A stretch of DNA of 64,000 nucleotides from JARRKC01 sp963723965 (GCA_963723965.1 CAVRSV010000017.1:1-64000); one strand, 5' to 3'. Numbered from the stretch's first letter, positions 32,221 through 40,817 are shown. Notes: a model not told the origin generated them from the letters alone. Numbers and translations: made by a program.

Positions 32221-33299
32221 TCGAAGTGGGTGATCTCGGCCCGGAGACGGCGGATCTGAGGCTGGGCTTTGCCCCACTGGACGAGGATCGGGCTCTGATA
32301 GATGCCCTCAACGATCGAGCCGCGCCCGCTCTCGTCCCGATCGTTGACCAGCAGGCTGATCGAGCGCTTCATGCGCAGGAAGCGACTGGCCGGATAGGCC
32401 AGGAACTTGTGGATCACCCTCTCGAGCAGACTCTCGCTGAGGCCGAGGGCGTCGATGAATTCGTTGAGAATCTGCACGAAGTCGTACTTGGCGTAGCCTT
32501 TGGCCTTGATCGCGATCGACTTCGGGTCGGAAATCATGTGGCGGCCCCGCTCGGCAACGAACCAGAGCGGATCTCGCAGAATCTCCACGAGATCGTGCTT
32601 CATCAGCATCGTCTCGTATTCGTTTACCGTGAGACCGGCCTGCCGTTCCTCGCGGTCGAGTGAAATCTCGATCCGGCCCCGGATGATCCCGTAGCGCCGG
32701 ACCTGCTCCTCGAGCTGCTCGAAGATACCCAATTGTCGGCTCTTCAGGTTTACGGAATCGATGGGATGGCTCGAAACCGGTATGGTCAGCGGGATTTCCG
32801 TGACCACCCGCTCGCGGTCGAATCCGATGACCGTGGTCTGACGGCTTCGCGAGGTCTTGTCGTGGACACCGTCGAGATCGATGAAGAAGACCGGGACCAA
32901 AGGGTCGTTGGCGTAGGTGACACAGTTGTTCAGTCCGGATCCAATGAACGTGAGGTGGGCATCGGCGTTCCTCGGCTCTCCCCTCTTCTGCTCCGCCGTC
33001 AGCTCCTCCCGCAGTTCGATCTCATCGTGGCGGTAGTTGGCACCTTGGGGAAAGAGCGTTTGAAACGATTTGACGAAAGCGTGCAGGTTCTCCGAATCGT
33101 GATTCAACCGGGCACACAGCCGAGGGTCCAGATAACCGGCCGTGGTGTGATAGGAGTAGTACAGCGCCCTGCGGTATCGTCGGATCAAGTGGGCGACCCG
33201 TGAAGACACGTCGATCAGGTCGAGCCGCGACTCGGGTGTGAGAGCCAGGGTGACCTCGGAGGCTGGTGGCGCCATCGGACGCCTAAGTCTAAGTCCCAT
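32217..33299 (-). CDS. YjbQ (UPF0047)-like domain fused to an uncharacterised C-terminal region
   Basis: A 360-residue protein. Residues about 18-165 follow the YjbQ plan: a strand with VSSRVAHLIRR, YYSYHTTAGYLDPRL, a helix with NLHAFVKSFQTLFP, YRHDE, then NADAHLTFIGSGLNNCVTY and VPVFFIDLDGVHDKTSR. YjbQ members of about 140 residues have been linked to thiamine phosphate synthase activity, but this copy is divergent. The remaining 190 residues (with EEQVRRYGIIRGRIEISLDREER and WFVAERGRHMISDP) I do not recognise. Start at 33299, or the ATG at 33275. A TTGACA on the minus strand lies at 33315-33310. Confidence 0.65.
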   Translation of the reverse strand: MGLRLRRPMAPPASEVTLALTPESRLDLIDVSSRVAHLIRRYRRALYYSYHTTAGYLDPRLCARLNHDSENLHAFVKSFQTLFPQGANYRHDEIELREELTAEQKRGEPRNADAHLTFIGSGLNNCVTYANDPLVPVFFIDLDGVHDKTSRSRQTTVIGFDRERVVTEIPLTIPVSSHPIDSVNLKSRQLGIFEQLEEQVRRYGIIRGRIEISLDREERQAGLTVNEYETMLMKHDLVEILRDPLWFVAERGRHMISDPKSIAIKAKGYAKYDFVQILNEFIDALGLSESLLERVIHKFLAYPASRFLRMKRSISLLVNDRDESGRGSIVEGIYQSPILVQWGKAQPQIRRLRAEITHFE

Positions 33300-33309
33300 A
33301 CCGACTTTT

Positions 33310-33315
33310 TGTCAA
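33310..33315 (-). promoter_or_regulatory. candidate -35 element TTGACA
   Basis: A perfect TTGACA on the minus strand just upstream of the YjbQ-like gene. The matching -10 would fall inside the first codons (TTAGAC, 17 nt on), which would favour the internal ATG at 33275 as the true start. Weak without a good -10. Confidence 0.3.
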
Positions 33316-33362
33316 AGTTCTTGTGCTTTTGGCCATGTGCCGCACCCTGCGGCGGAAAGCCG

Positions 33363-33390
33363 TTGAGAATCGCCGCCCGGCCATTATGTT
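33363..33390 (+). promoter_or_regulatory. candidate sigma-70-type promoter
   Basis: TTGAGA (33363-33368) and TATGTT (33385-33390) are spaced by 16 nt, 13 nt before the ATG at 33404. This would give a leader of about 6 nt. Confidence 0.45.
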
Positions 33391-33403
33391 AGGCTCGGGA
33401 ACG

Positions 33404-33997
33404 ATGAGCGGCGACCGCCGAATAGTCATAGCCTGCGCTCTCAAGAAAGAGGTCTGCGGGCTGCGCGAGCACCTGACTTCTGCGAGAAAGCTGATCGTGA
33501 CCGGGTTGGGCACGGATCGGACCCTCCGGGCGTTGGAGCAGCAACTCGAGCGTTTCAGACCCGCTCTGGTGATCTTTACCGGAATGGCCGGACAGCTCGA
33601 TCCGGCACTGGGGTTGGGCGAACTGGTGATTCCGCAATGCTGGCGGTTCGAAAGCGGCGACGAGTTTCCCGTGTCGACCGCCCTGGTAGAGGGCCTTCGA
33701 GGACGCGGCTGGAAGATCGAAGGCAAGGGAGTCACCGTTCGCATCCCCGTCGTGCGGCAAGCGCACCGTCTGAAGGTGTTTCGCGAGACGGGCGCCCGGA
33801 TTTGCGATATGGAAAGCGCCGCCGTCCTGATGATCTGTCAATCATTTGGGATCCCCTGCGTTGCCGCGAAGATCGTTTCGGATACAGCCGATTCCGGGAT
33901 GCTCGCGTTCTATCGACACTTCCAGCATAACATCGAGGTTCTGGCGAAACGTGTGGAAGAGCTGGCGGCCGATGCCGAACGGATTCTGGCTCTCTAG
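33404..33997 (+). CDS. MTAN/PNP-family nucleosidase-like protein
   Basis: A 197-residue member of the phosphorylase/nucleosidase superfamily (MTA/SAH nucleosidase and HpnG relatives). It opens RRIVIACALKKEVCGL and has VTGLGTDR, IFTGMAGQLDPALGLGELVIP and CDMESAAV, the last carrying the Met-Glu pair that binds ribose. The C-terminal catalytic Asp region VSDTADSG is present. Shorter than MTAN (about 230). The substrate may be methylthioadenosine, S-adenosylhomocysteine or adenosylhopane; no hopanoid genes are nearby. The upstream extension to 33323 overlaps the promoter. Confidence 0.82.
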   Translation: MSGDRRIVIACALKKEVCGLREHLTSARKLIVTGLGTDRTLRALEQQLERFRPALVIFTGMAGQLDPALGLGELVIPQCWRFESGDEFPVSTALVEGLRGRGWKIEGKGVTVRIPVVRQAHRLKVFRETGARICDMESAAVLMICQSFGIPCVAAKIVSDTADSGMLAFYRHFQHNIEVLAKRVEELAADAERILAL

Positions 33998-34056
33998 CTT
34001 CGGGTTGCCGGGCCCAGAGTGTCCGGGGAAGAAGGGAGAAAGCGGCAAGAAGTGAC

Positions 34057-34213
34057 GAGTTCCGAGTTCCTGGTTTCTAGTTCCGAGTACCGCCGCGAAG
34101 GGGATCAGTATTCGAGCCGTGCCGGTTCCAACCCCGGGAGCGGACACCCCCGATCCCGCAACTCGAAACCAGGAACTAGAAACTAGGAACCAGGAACTAG
34201 GAACTAGGAACTA
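34057..34213. repeat. heptamer repeat island E with inverted arms
   Basis: Left arm 34057-34091: GAGTTCC x2, TGGTTTC, TAGTTCC, GAGTACC. Right arm 34165-34213: GAAACCA, GGAACTA, GAAACTA, GGAACCA, then GGAACTA x3, all in exact 7-bp register and complementary in type to the left arm. A 73-nt loop separates them. The right arm stops 1 nt before the stop codon of the convergent toastrack gene. The rest of the gap from 33998 shows nothing else clear. Confidence 0.85.
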
Positions 34214-34214
34214 G

Positions 34215-35078
34215 TCACATCCACTTAACCTCGACACCGCCGATGCCGGCCTGTACCCGCATCTTGAGCGTCTTCTGGACGCGATCGCGGTTATCGCTGT
34301 AGTAGGTATCGCCTTCCCGGGTGAAGCCACTGGGAACGTTCAGTTCCGAGAACAGACCCTCGGACATCCGGATTTCGGCTCCCACGTCGCGGGGCAGCCG
34401 GATTTCGATACCGCCCACACCCACGTCGACCTCGATCTCGCCGACGGTCTCCCAATCCCCTGAGAGCTCGAGCTCGGATCCACCCACGCCCCCGCGAAAC
34501 CGCATCTGCTGGCAGTTGAAGTTACCCAGTCCGGTCAGTGAAAAGGCGCCGACACCCGTGGAGATCTCCATGTGCCGGCACTCGGATTGGTTGGGCTCGA
34601 GCATCGTCAGTTTGGTTTCCCCCACGCCGGCCTGGAGTTCCACCGAGGTGACGCTCATGCCGCTCAAATCGATGGTGCTCTCGCCGACACCGGTGTTCGC
34701 CCGCAACGCAAGCGGGGTATCGGGGTTGAGACGCAGCCGGATCGAGTTGTCCCCTACGTTGCCCCAGGAGTGACCTTCGCCCTCCAGGCCGACCCGCAGG
34801 GCCGCCGTTCCGTTTTCGCCTCGATTGAACGAAACGTCCGGTTTGAAGGCCTTGTCGTTATAGTGCAGATCCACCTCATAGGCCTTGCCGGGCTGGCCGG
34901 GTTCGATTTGGAGCTCGCCGACCTTCAGCTCGACCCGCGCCGACATGGCCTGCTCGTTGCCCTGGTTCTCGCTCAGAGTGGTGTCCACGTAGTGAGCGTC
35001 CTCGACCAGGCCATCGAATGACATGGCGCAGCCGATCGAAGTGGCTGTCAGAATCATTACTGCCCAACGTACCCTCAT
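34215..35078 (-). CDS. toastrack-type (DUF4097-like) lipoprotein
   Basis: A 287-residue predicted lipoprotein: a signal peptide ends in TSIGC (Cys17). The rest is a beta-helix-like repeat of short strands (VGELQIEPG, TGVGESTIDLSGM, AGVGETKLTM, GVGAFSLTGL, GGVGGSELELSG, VGVGGIEIRLP, AGIGGVEVKW), the toastrack or LiaF C-terminal-like fold. Last gene of a minus-strand operon led by an ECF sigma factor. Probably an envelope protein; function unknown. Confidence 0.8.
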   Translation of the reverse strand: MRVRWAVMILTATSIGCAMSFDGLVEDAHYVDTTLSENQGNEQAMSARVELKVGELQIEPGQPGKAYEVDLHYNDKAFKPDVSFNRGENGTAALRVGLEGEGHSWGNVGDNSIRLRLNPDTPLALRANTGVGESTIDLSGMSVTSVELQAGVGETKLTMLEPNQSECRHMEISTGVGAFSLTGLGNFNCQQMRFRGGVGGSELELSGDWETVGEIEVDVGVGGIEIRLPRDVGAEIRMSEGLFSELNVPSGFTREGDTYYSDNRDRVQKTLKMRVQAGIGGVEVKWM

Positions 35079-35081
35079 GGT

Positions 35082-36845
35082 TTAGCCTCGCTTCTCTATT
35101 CGAATACGGGAATAGGTCGTCTGAAGTTCAACCGACGGACCGCCCGTGCCAATCTTGGATTCGATGAAGGTGGCATTTTTCTCCGGCGCCTCGGCCTGGG
35201 GACTGAAATCGGAAACGATGGATCCTCCTACGGACTGGGCGAGGAGGTCGAAGCTCGCCGAGGCGGGAACCACCAAGGTAATGTTCCCGTTCCGATTGCT
35301 GACTTTGATCGGAGCCTCCAGGCGGGAGTCCGTGTCGATCGTGACCCCCTCATACTCATTCTGGACGGTCACCGGACCGGTGAAGGACGAGATCTTCACG
35401 GGTCGCAGGGAAGTCTCGATTTCGAGGGCGCCCTTGGACTGGTTGACGGTGACCTGGGAACCCCGCCCCTGGAGGTCGAGCCCCTGTTCGATCTCTCGCG
35501 CGCTGACCTCGGAGTGATCGGCCTTCAGCCCGATGGGTCCCCGGATGCGTCTGAGATCGACGCGGGTGTAGGAAGTCTCGACGTCGACCGGTCCGTCCAC
35601 GTCCTGGATCTTCACTTCCCGGCGCGAGTTCTTGACCGTCAGGCCCTGATGGAGATGGCTCGCCGTGACCGCGGACCCGACGGCATTCACCACCGCGGGG
35701 CCGGAGACGTCACTCAGGCGAACCGAACCGAAGTGATTCCCGAGCTCCACGCTCCCCTGGATCCCGTCCGCCGACACCAGGTCGTAGTCCGTCTTGGCGA
35801 CGACACGTCCGGTGATCTGGTTGAGGCGGACCGCGCCTCGCTGGTTTGTCACGCGTACGTCTCCCCGAACCTCCCGGATTTCAACCGAACGGTTTCGATT
35901 GGCTACCTCGAGGGAGCCTTCGATCCGGGACAGACGCACCTCGCCGAAAGAGTTCGTGATCTGGCAACCGGCGGAGCGATCCGCAACAAAGACATCTCCG
36001 TAGCCGTTCTCTACCGTCAACAGCAGTTTGGAGGGGATTTCGACGGTCAGATCGGTGGTCAAATCCTTACCGGCATCGCCCAGATCCACCCGGTTCGTGC
36101 CGATGATCAGGCTTCCGTTCTCCCGGCTGGAGGTGACCCGCACTTCGCTGGCCAGCGATTCGGCTGCATCCCGCTTGTCGGCTCGGACGACCTTGCCCAG
36201 CCGGACCGTGATCTGGGAGCCCTCGGCCGGTTCGATCCGCACGGCCCCATAGAGATTCTGGACGCGGATCGCCGTCGCATCGCCCACCTCGAAGGTTTCC
36301 ACGACCGGGAATTCGAATTTCGGTTTCGCCACCTCGAAGGGAACCCGGGCGGTGAAGTCGCCGAGGTCTCCGAGCAGACGCCAGTTGGCGCGAGCCGCCA
36401 GGGACGAGGCCAGTCCGAAGGCGATGATGAAGATGACGCCGAAGATCTCGGCGGGGCGGATCAGCAGGGCACCCTTGAAACGGTAGTAGTCGAAGACCTT
36501 GCCGATACCGTAAACGATGAGAAGAAGAGGCCAGTAGAGTCCCACGATCGGCAGCGTATCGATGGCGCCGAAGATATCGGCCAGCAGGACGGCGCCCAGC
36601 GCCGTCCAAAACAGCCCGGCCAGAAGACTCGCCTTGGCCGGACGTTTCAGGATCTCCTCCTCCGGCCAAACGAAATGGCGCCACAGCTTCAGGACGCCGC
36701 CCACGACGAACAGAATCGGGAGTACCGTCTTCAGGACCAGGATCCAGTCGAGCTGGAACATGGTCAGGTTGACCGCCAGGAAGAGGGCTCCCAGCGCGAT
36801 CAACGCCACACCTGCAATCAAGGTCTTCGCGTTGTGAGCGGACAT
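35082..36845 (-). CDS. membrane protein with LiaI/LiaF-like transmembrane region and long DUF4097 domain
   Basis: A 587-residue protein. Four to five transmembrane helices (about 8-28, 33-53, 70-92, 98-115, 132-150) resemble the DUF5668/LiaI-LiaF membrane module. From about residue 175 to the end, strands repeat in a pattern such as GAVRIEPAEG, GYGDVFVAD, GEVRLSRIEG, GDVRVTNQRG, GSVRLSDVSG, a DUF4097 adhesin/toastrack beta-helix. It ends 3 nt before the lipoprotein gene. Context suggests a sensor or envelope-stress output under the ECF sigma factor. Confidence 0.85.
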   Translation of the reverse strand: MSAHNAKTLIAGVALIALGALFLAVNLTMFQLDWILVLKTVLPILFVVGGVLKLWRHFVWPEEEILKRPAKASLLAGLFWTALGAVLLADIFGAIDTLPIVGLYWPLLLIVYGIGKVFDYYRFKGALLIRPAEIFGVIFIIAFGLASSLAARANWRLLGDLGDFTARVPFEVAKPKFEFPVVETFEVGDATAIRVQNLYGAVRIEPAEGSQITVRLGKVVRADKRDAAESLASEVRVTSSRENGSLIIGTNRVDLGDAGKDLTTDLTVEIPSKLLLTVENGYGDVFVADRSAGCQITNSFGEVRLSRIEGSLEVANRNRSVEIREVRGDVRVTNQRGAVRLNQITGRVVAKTDYDLVSADGIQGSVELGNHFGSVRLSDVSGPAVVNAVGSAVTASHLHQGLTVKNSRREVKIQDVDGPVDVETSYTRVDLRRIRGPIGLKADHSEVSAREIEQGLDLQGRGSQVTVNQSKGALEIETSLRPVKISSFTGPVTVQNEYEGVTIDTDSRLEAPIKVSNRNGNITLVVPASASFDLLAQSVGGSIVSDFSPQAEAPEKNATFIESKIGTGGPSVELQTTYSRIRIEKRG

Positions 36846-36871
36846 GCGCGTGTTCCTCCGTGGCCCGTCGG

Positions 36872-37405
36872 TCAGATGGAGTCGTTCGTTTCTCGTTCTG
36901 CGGGCGGGCCGGGCTTGTGACGATCGCTTCTCGGCAGCCCTCCGAGGTAGCTCAGTAACAGGTAGACGCCCAGGAAGATCAGAATCAAGGGCCAGTACTC
37001 GATGGCTCTCCGAATGCTGACGGCACCCAGATTGTCGAGCAGAAAGAGCACTCCCATCAGAATCAGCACACCTCCCCAGAGCGGGAAGTTCATCCCGTCT
37101 CGCTCGTCTTCATTCGGTTCTCCCCGCTCTATGATTTGCTCCGCGGAACGGTAAGCGTCGATGATGGTAAAGACATAGAAGGAGAAGGCCGCCAGACCGA
37201 AGACTCCCACGCTCTCCGAAATGATCACCAGGCCTGCGAAGACGGCAAAATGGACTACCGCCTTGGTGTACTCGCGGTTGTAGACGGCTCCGATCCCGGG
37301 AATGAGTGCGCAGAGTGCAGCTCGAAACGGCCGACTTTCGACGTAGTTCGGCCCCCGAGGAGGCTGTGGCGGTGGTGTCGAGTGCAGGGGTTGCTCGTTA
37401 CTCAT
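36872..37405 (-). CDS. TM2-like / DUF5668 membrane protein
   Basis: A 177-residue protein with a Pro-rich cytoplasmic start, then a TM2-like pair (FRAALCALIPGIGAVYNREYTKAVVHFAVFAGL...) and, after an acidic loop, two LiaF-type helices (NFPLWGGVLILMGVLFLLDNLG, YWPLILIFLGVYLLL). It overlaps the anti-sigma gene by 8 nt and lies 26 nt before the toastrack membrane gene, so it belongs to the sigma operon. Likely membrane partner of the two toastrack proteins. Confidence 0.8.
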   Translation of the reverse strand: MSNEQPLHSTPPPQPPRGPNYVESRPFRAALCALIPGIGAVYNREYTKAVVHFAVFAGLVIISESVGVFGLAAFSFYVFTIIDAYRSAEQIIERGEPNEDERDGMNFPLWGGVLILMGVLFLLDNLGAVSIRRAIEYWPLILIFLGVYLLLSYLGGLPRSDRHKPGPPAERETNDSI

Positions 37406-38039
37406 GTTGGCTTTCCTCTTGTTTCTGCTCCGGCTCGTTCTTCTTCGCAGCGTCCTGCTCTTCCTGTTTCTCCTGATCCAGGGACTCTTCGTAGCTCTCG
37501 AACAGAATGTTCACGAGATGGTAGTCCAGACGTCCCAGGAGGTCGTCCTTGAAAAGCCGGAGTTCTTCATTGACCTGGCTCTTGAAATCATTGAATTCAC
37601 GCCACTTCTTGTACACTTCGCTGGAGATCTCGTCGGCCCGGGCAATGATGGCGGACGGTCGCAGGCGCGAGTAGCTGGCCGCCGAGAACCCGGGTCCCAT
37701 GACGTTGACCGCAAAGGAGATGAACGCAAAAATCAGGAGCGTGGCAAAGGCATAACGCTGGGAGAGGAAGGGGCGGATCGCCGGGAGGATGATCCCGCTC
37801 CACAGCGGTCGATCGACCGGCTTCCCGGAAGTGTGCTCGAGGATCTGCTCGATCAGCTCCTCGCGCACCGAGACCTCCGGAAAGTCCCGGAGTTCTTCCC
37901 GCAGGGCCTTGACTTCGTCGAGCAAGGCCGAGCACTGCGAGCACTCCTGGAGGTGCTGCTCCATGGCGGCCTGGACGCGGGCGTCCAGCATGCCTTCCAT
38001 GTAGTCCGACAGGAGTGTTTCGAACCGAGAACAGTTCAT
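37398..38039 (-). CDS. membrane-spanning anti-sigma factor (zf-HC2)
   Basis: A 213-residue single-pass protein. The N-terminal zinc domain has C3 and H29-x3-C33-x2-C36, the anti-sigma ZAS pattern. One transmembrane helix lies at about 95-115 and the rest is an extracytoplasmic, highly charged, Glu/Lys/Gln-rich helix. Its start overlaps the stop of the sigma gene (4 nt). It is predicted to hold the cognate ECF sigma factor at the membrane until an envelope signal. Confidence 0.9.
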   Translation of the reverse strand: MNCSRFETLLSDYMEGMLDARVQAAMEQHLQECSQCSALLDEVKALREELRDFPEVSVREELIEQILEHTSGKPVDRPLWSGIILPAIRPFLSQRYAFATLLIFAFISFAVNVMGPGFSAASYSRLRPSAIIARADEISSEVYKKWREFNDFKSQVNEELRLFKDDLLGRLDYHLVNILFESYEESLDQEKQEEQDAAKKNEPEQKQEESQHE

Positions 38040-38611
38040 GATGCCCGCTCACTCTTTATCTGCCGCAGCGCCTTCGCAAGCTCGATCCGGCCGCGGTTGA
38101 TTCTTGATTTGACCGTGCCCTCCGGGATTTGCAGGAGATCTGCAATTTCCTGATACGCCAGCCCCTCGATGTCCCGCAGGAGCACCGCTTCCTTGAGCTC
38201 TGGTGAAAGCCGCTCCAGGCCGGCGTACAAAAACCGGGCTTTCTCCTTGAGGTACAGGTTCTCGAACGGGCTCGGTGTGTGCGGATCGACGCCGAAATCG
38301 AGAACCTCCAGCTCCTCGCTCCCGGCAACGTTCTTTTCCCGCCTGTGCGCCCGGTAGTAATCGATCACGAGGTTGCGCCCGACCCGCATCACCCAGTTCT
38401 GAAGCGAACCAGCCTGGGGACGGAAGGCCGGCAGATTCTGGTAGACCTTGAGGAAGACCTCCTGGGTCAATTCCTCCGCCACCGAATAGCTGCCTGTGTA
38501 TCGGAACGCCATGTTCAACAACCTTCCACTGTAGGACCTGACCAGACTGTCCCAAGCTCGACTGTCACCGCTGACACATCGATGTACCAGCTTCGCGTCT
38601 GAATCCTGCAA
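38036..38611 (-). CDS. ECF (RpoE-type) RNA polymerase sigma factor
   Basis: A 191-residue sigma-70 family protein with only regions 2 and 4. Region 2 (about 15-85) has YTGSYSVAEELTQEVFLKVYQNL and WVMRVGRNLVIDYYR; region 4 (about 130-180) has LSPELKEAVLLRDIEGLAYQEIADLLQIPEGTVKSRINRGR. The next gene is its anti-sigma factor. It likely drives its own operon; I could not find a convincing GGAAC-type promoter in 38612-38825. Confidence 0.94.
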   Translation of the reverse strand: MQDSDAKLVHRCVSGDSRAWDSLVRSYSGRLLNMAFRYTGSYSVAEELTQEVFLKVYQNLPAFRPQAGSLQNWVMRVGRNLVIDYYRAHRREKNVAGSEELEVLDFGVDPHTPSPFENLYLKEKARFLYAGLERLSPELKEAVLLRDIEGLAYQEIADLLQIPEGTVKSRINRGRIELAKALRQIKSERAS

Positions 38612-38825
38612 GGGCCATTGTCCTCAAGTGTCTTCCCTGTCCCGTCGTGAATACTGAACGGAATCAGGCAAGTAAAAGTTCGCGCTTCCGGCCTTCCCAC
38701 GCAATGGAGACGGATCGAATGTTTGCCGGGAGCCATTTTATGGCAGTCTTGATAGAATTTGACCAGGCGGCGAAAGTTCCGGGCCGACGGGGCCCGGAGT
38801 GAGCGGACGAGACGGACGAGGGGTA

Positions 38826-39281
38826 ATGCGCTGTCCCTTTTGCGAACATGAGAAGGACCGGGTCGTGGACTCTCGCGAAAGCCGGGGTGGATTGTCGGTT
38901 CGCCGGCGCCGCCAGTGTCTCCATTGCGGTCGACGCTTTACAACCTACGAGCAGATCGAAGAGATTCCCTATATGGTCGTGAAAAGGGGCGGGCAACGGG
39001 AACGGTTCGATCGGACGAAGCTGTTACGGGGCATCATGAAAGCCTGCGAGAAGCGTCCCGTCTCTCCCAAGCAACTCGAAGAGCTGGTCGACGCCATCGA
39101 ACGCCGTCTGCAGGACTCGCCGAGCCGGGAGATGACGTCTGTCGAGATCGGTGAGATCCTGATGGGTCGCTTGCGCCAGCTCGACAAGGTCGCCTACGTT
39201 CGCTTTGCCTCGGTCTACCTGGACTTCAAGAGTGTCCAGGAGTTCATGGCCGAGCTCAATCAACTGGCGAGAACGAGTTGA
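38826..39281 (+). CDS. nrdR: transcriptional repressor NrdR
   Basis: Regulator of ribonucleotide reductase genes that senses ATP/dATP. The 151-residue protein has an N-terminal zinc ribbon (MRCPFCEHEKDRVVDSR ... QCLHCGRRFTTYE, Cys 3, 6, 31, 34 region) and an ATP-cone (VVKRGGQRERFDRTKLLRGIMKACEKRPVS). A purine-rich GACGAGGGG precedes the ATG; the GTG at 38799 is less likely. The stop overlaps the TTG start of thiL. No nrd genes or NrdR boxes were seen in the window. Confidence 0.96.
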   Translation: MRCPFCEHEKDRVVDSRESRGGLSVRRRRQCLHCGRRFTTYEQIEEIPYMVVKRGGQRERFDRTKLLRGIMKACEKRPVSPKQLEELVDAIERRLQDSPSREMTSVEIGEILMGRLRQLDKVAYVRFASVYLDFKSVQEFMAELNQLARTS

Positions 39282-40300
39282 CCTCCTACTCGGAATTCGA
39301 TCTCATTGCTTTTATTCGGGCCGGTTGCCGCTCGACTCCGACGCACGTCGACAGGGCGATCGGCGACGATTGTGCCGTCTTTACACCGTCGTTCGCTCAC
39401 CGTCTGGTCTGCAGCTCCGACCTCCTCGTCGAAGGCACGCATTTCCGCTCCGACTGGATCAGCCCCCGATTCCTGGGCAGAAAGGCCTGCCTGGTCAACC
39501 TGAGTGACCTGGCCGCCATGGGGGCCCGACCCTACGCCTGTCTTCTGAACCTCGCGTTCCAGCCCGTCTGGAGGGAGGGGCGCGTCCAGGGGTTGATCGA
39601 AGGCTTCATCAGGGAGGCGGAGAGTCGGGGCATGCCGCTCATCGGTGGTGATCTCTCGCGATCCGACCGCCTCTTCATCTCCGTGACGGCTCTTGGGTAC
39701 GTGGAGGAAGGGGAGCCGCTGCTTCGCTCGACGGCCCGGCCCGGCGACCGCATCTTCGTGATCGGGGAACTGGGCCTCTCCCGCTCGGGGCTGGAATTGC
39801 TGGAGGAGTCGCAGGGAGTGGACCTGAGCCGCATTGAGGATGATTCGGAACTGCGGCGAGTGGCCGGTTCGGACGAGGCGTACCGTTGTCTCCGGGCGCA
39901 TCTTTGCCCGACCGCCCATGTCGAGGAGGGGGTTTGGCTGCAGCAGAACCATGCCGCGCGGGCGATGATCGACATCAGCGACGGCCTGGCCTCCGATCTG
40001 CTGCACATCCTCGAAGAGAGCCACGTCGCAGGCGTCATCGAAGTGGATGCGCTGGCGACACCGGCCTGCGAAGGGGAGCAGGACGCGGCTCTGGAGCTTC
40101 AGCTCGACGGCGGCGAGGACTACGCGCTGCTCTTTACCGCAGATGCTGGAATGTGCCGGAAGATCGCCGAGGAGTATCCTCCGGACTGGCCACAGCCTCG
40201 CCCGATCGGGAGAATCATTGACGGGTCGCCCCAGCTCTTCATTGACGCCGACGGGGAACGAAAACCTTACGAGCCGAGAGGATTCGATCACTTCCGGTGA
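39278..40300 (+). CDS. thiL: thiamine-monophosphate kinase
   Basis: Phosphorylates thiamine monophosphate to the active diphosphate. Family motifs: FDLIAFIR, AIGDDCAV (metal-binding Asp pair), LVEGTHFRSDWISPRFLGRKACLVNLSDLAAMGARP, DISDGLASDLLHILEES and GGEDYALLF. 340 residues. The TTG at 39278 overlaps the nrdR stop, implying coupling; no better ATG lies near. The order nrdR-thiL is seen in many bacteria. Confidence 0.95.
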   Translation: MTSYSEFDLIAFIRAGCRSTPTHVDRAIGDDCAVFTPSFAHRLVCSSDLLVEGTHFRSDWISPRFLGRKACLVNLSDLAAMGARPYACLLNLAFQPVWREGRVQGLIEGFIREAESRGMPLIGGDLSRSDRLFISVTALGYVEEGEPLLRSTARPGDRIFVIGELGLSRSGLELLEESQGVDLSRIEDDSELRRVAGSDEAYRCLRAHLCPTAHVEEGVWLQQNHAARAMIDISDGLASDLLHILEESHVAGVIEVDALATPACEGEQDAALELQLDGGEDYALLFTADAGMCRKIAEEYPPDWPQPRPIGRIIDGSPQLFIDADGERKPYEPRGFDHFR

Positions 40301-40770
40301 ACTACCTGCGCCGTCTCGTCGCTTCGCTGGCCAGAGTCCCCGATACGCCGGAGCGCATCGCACTGGCCTTTTCCATCGGGGTGTTTCTGGGTTTCTCGCC
40401 CTTCCTCGGGCTGCACACTCTGTTGGGGATCGGCGCCGCTTTTCTGTTTCGCCTCAACCGCCTGGCGACTCTGATCGGCGTCTGGGTGAACGTCCCCTGG
40501 ATCCTGGTGCCCTACTACAGCTTTGCCACCTGGCTGGGTGTCCTTCTCCTGGGACAGCCTTCCGGCGTCCGGCTCCCCCATCTGACCGTGGCGGAGATTC
40601 TCTCCGTGGCCTTCTGGGAGTGGCTGGTGGAGCAGTGGCGCCTGCTCGTCCCGGCCTTTGTCGGCTCCCTTCTTCTGGCCGTCGTGCTGGGCTTCGTGGC
40701 CTATCCCATCGCCCGCTCCCTGGTCCGTCGTTACCGGTCCTTCGCCGACGGCACGGCGGAAGATCACTAG
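40297..40770 (+). CDS. DUF2062 membrane protein
   Basis: A 157-residue protein with the DUF2062 pattern: TPERIALAFSIGVFLGFSPFLGLHTLLGIGAAFLFRLNRLATLIGVWVNVPW, about three to four hydrophobic segments and a short basic tail. Function unknown; some relatives are fused to glycosyltransferases. GTG start overlaps the thiL stop by 4 nt. Confidence 0.88.
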   Translation: MNYLRRLVASLARVPDTPERIALAFSIGVFLGFSPFLGLHTLLGIGAAFLFRLNRLATLIGVWVNVPWILVPYYSFATWLGVLLLGQPSGVRLPHLTVAEILSVAFWEWLVEQWRLLVPAFVGSLLLAVVLGFVAYPIARSLVRRYRSFADGTAEDH

Positions 40771-40800
40771 AGCGGATGCTGGAACTGGAACCGGGGTTCC

Positions 40801-40806
40801 TATAAG
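40801..40806 (+). promoter_or_regulatory. candidate -10 element TATAAG
   Basis: TATAAG (or TAAGAT two bases on) lies about 11 nt before the GTG at 40818, in the 47-nt gap after the DUF2062 gene. No -35 is clear. Confidence 0.35.
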
Positions 40807-40817
40807 ATACCGGAGCG

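Noticed and set aside
38612..38825. GGAAC-type ECF promoter upstream of the sigma gene
   Set aside because: A minus-strand GGAAC near 38780-38776 exists, but the spacing to a plausible -10 is wrong, so no self-regulated promoter is claimed.
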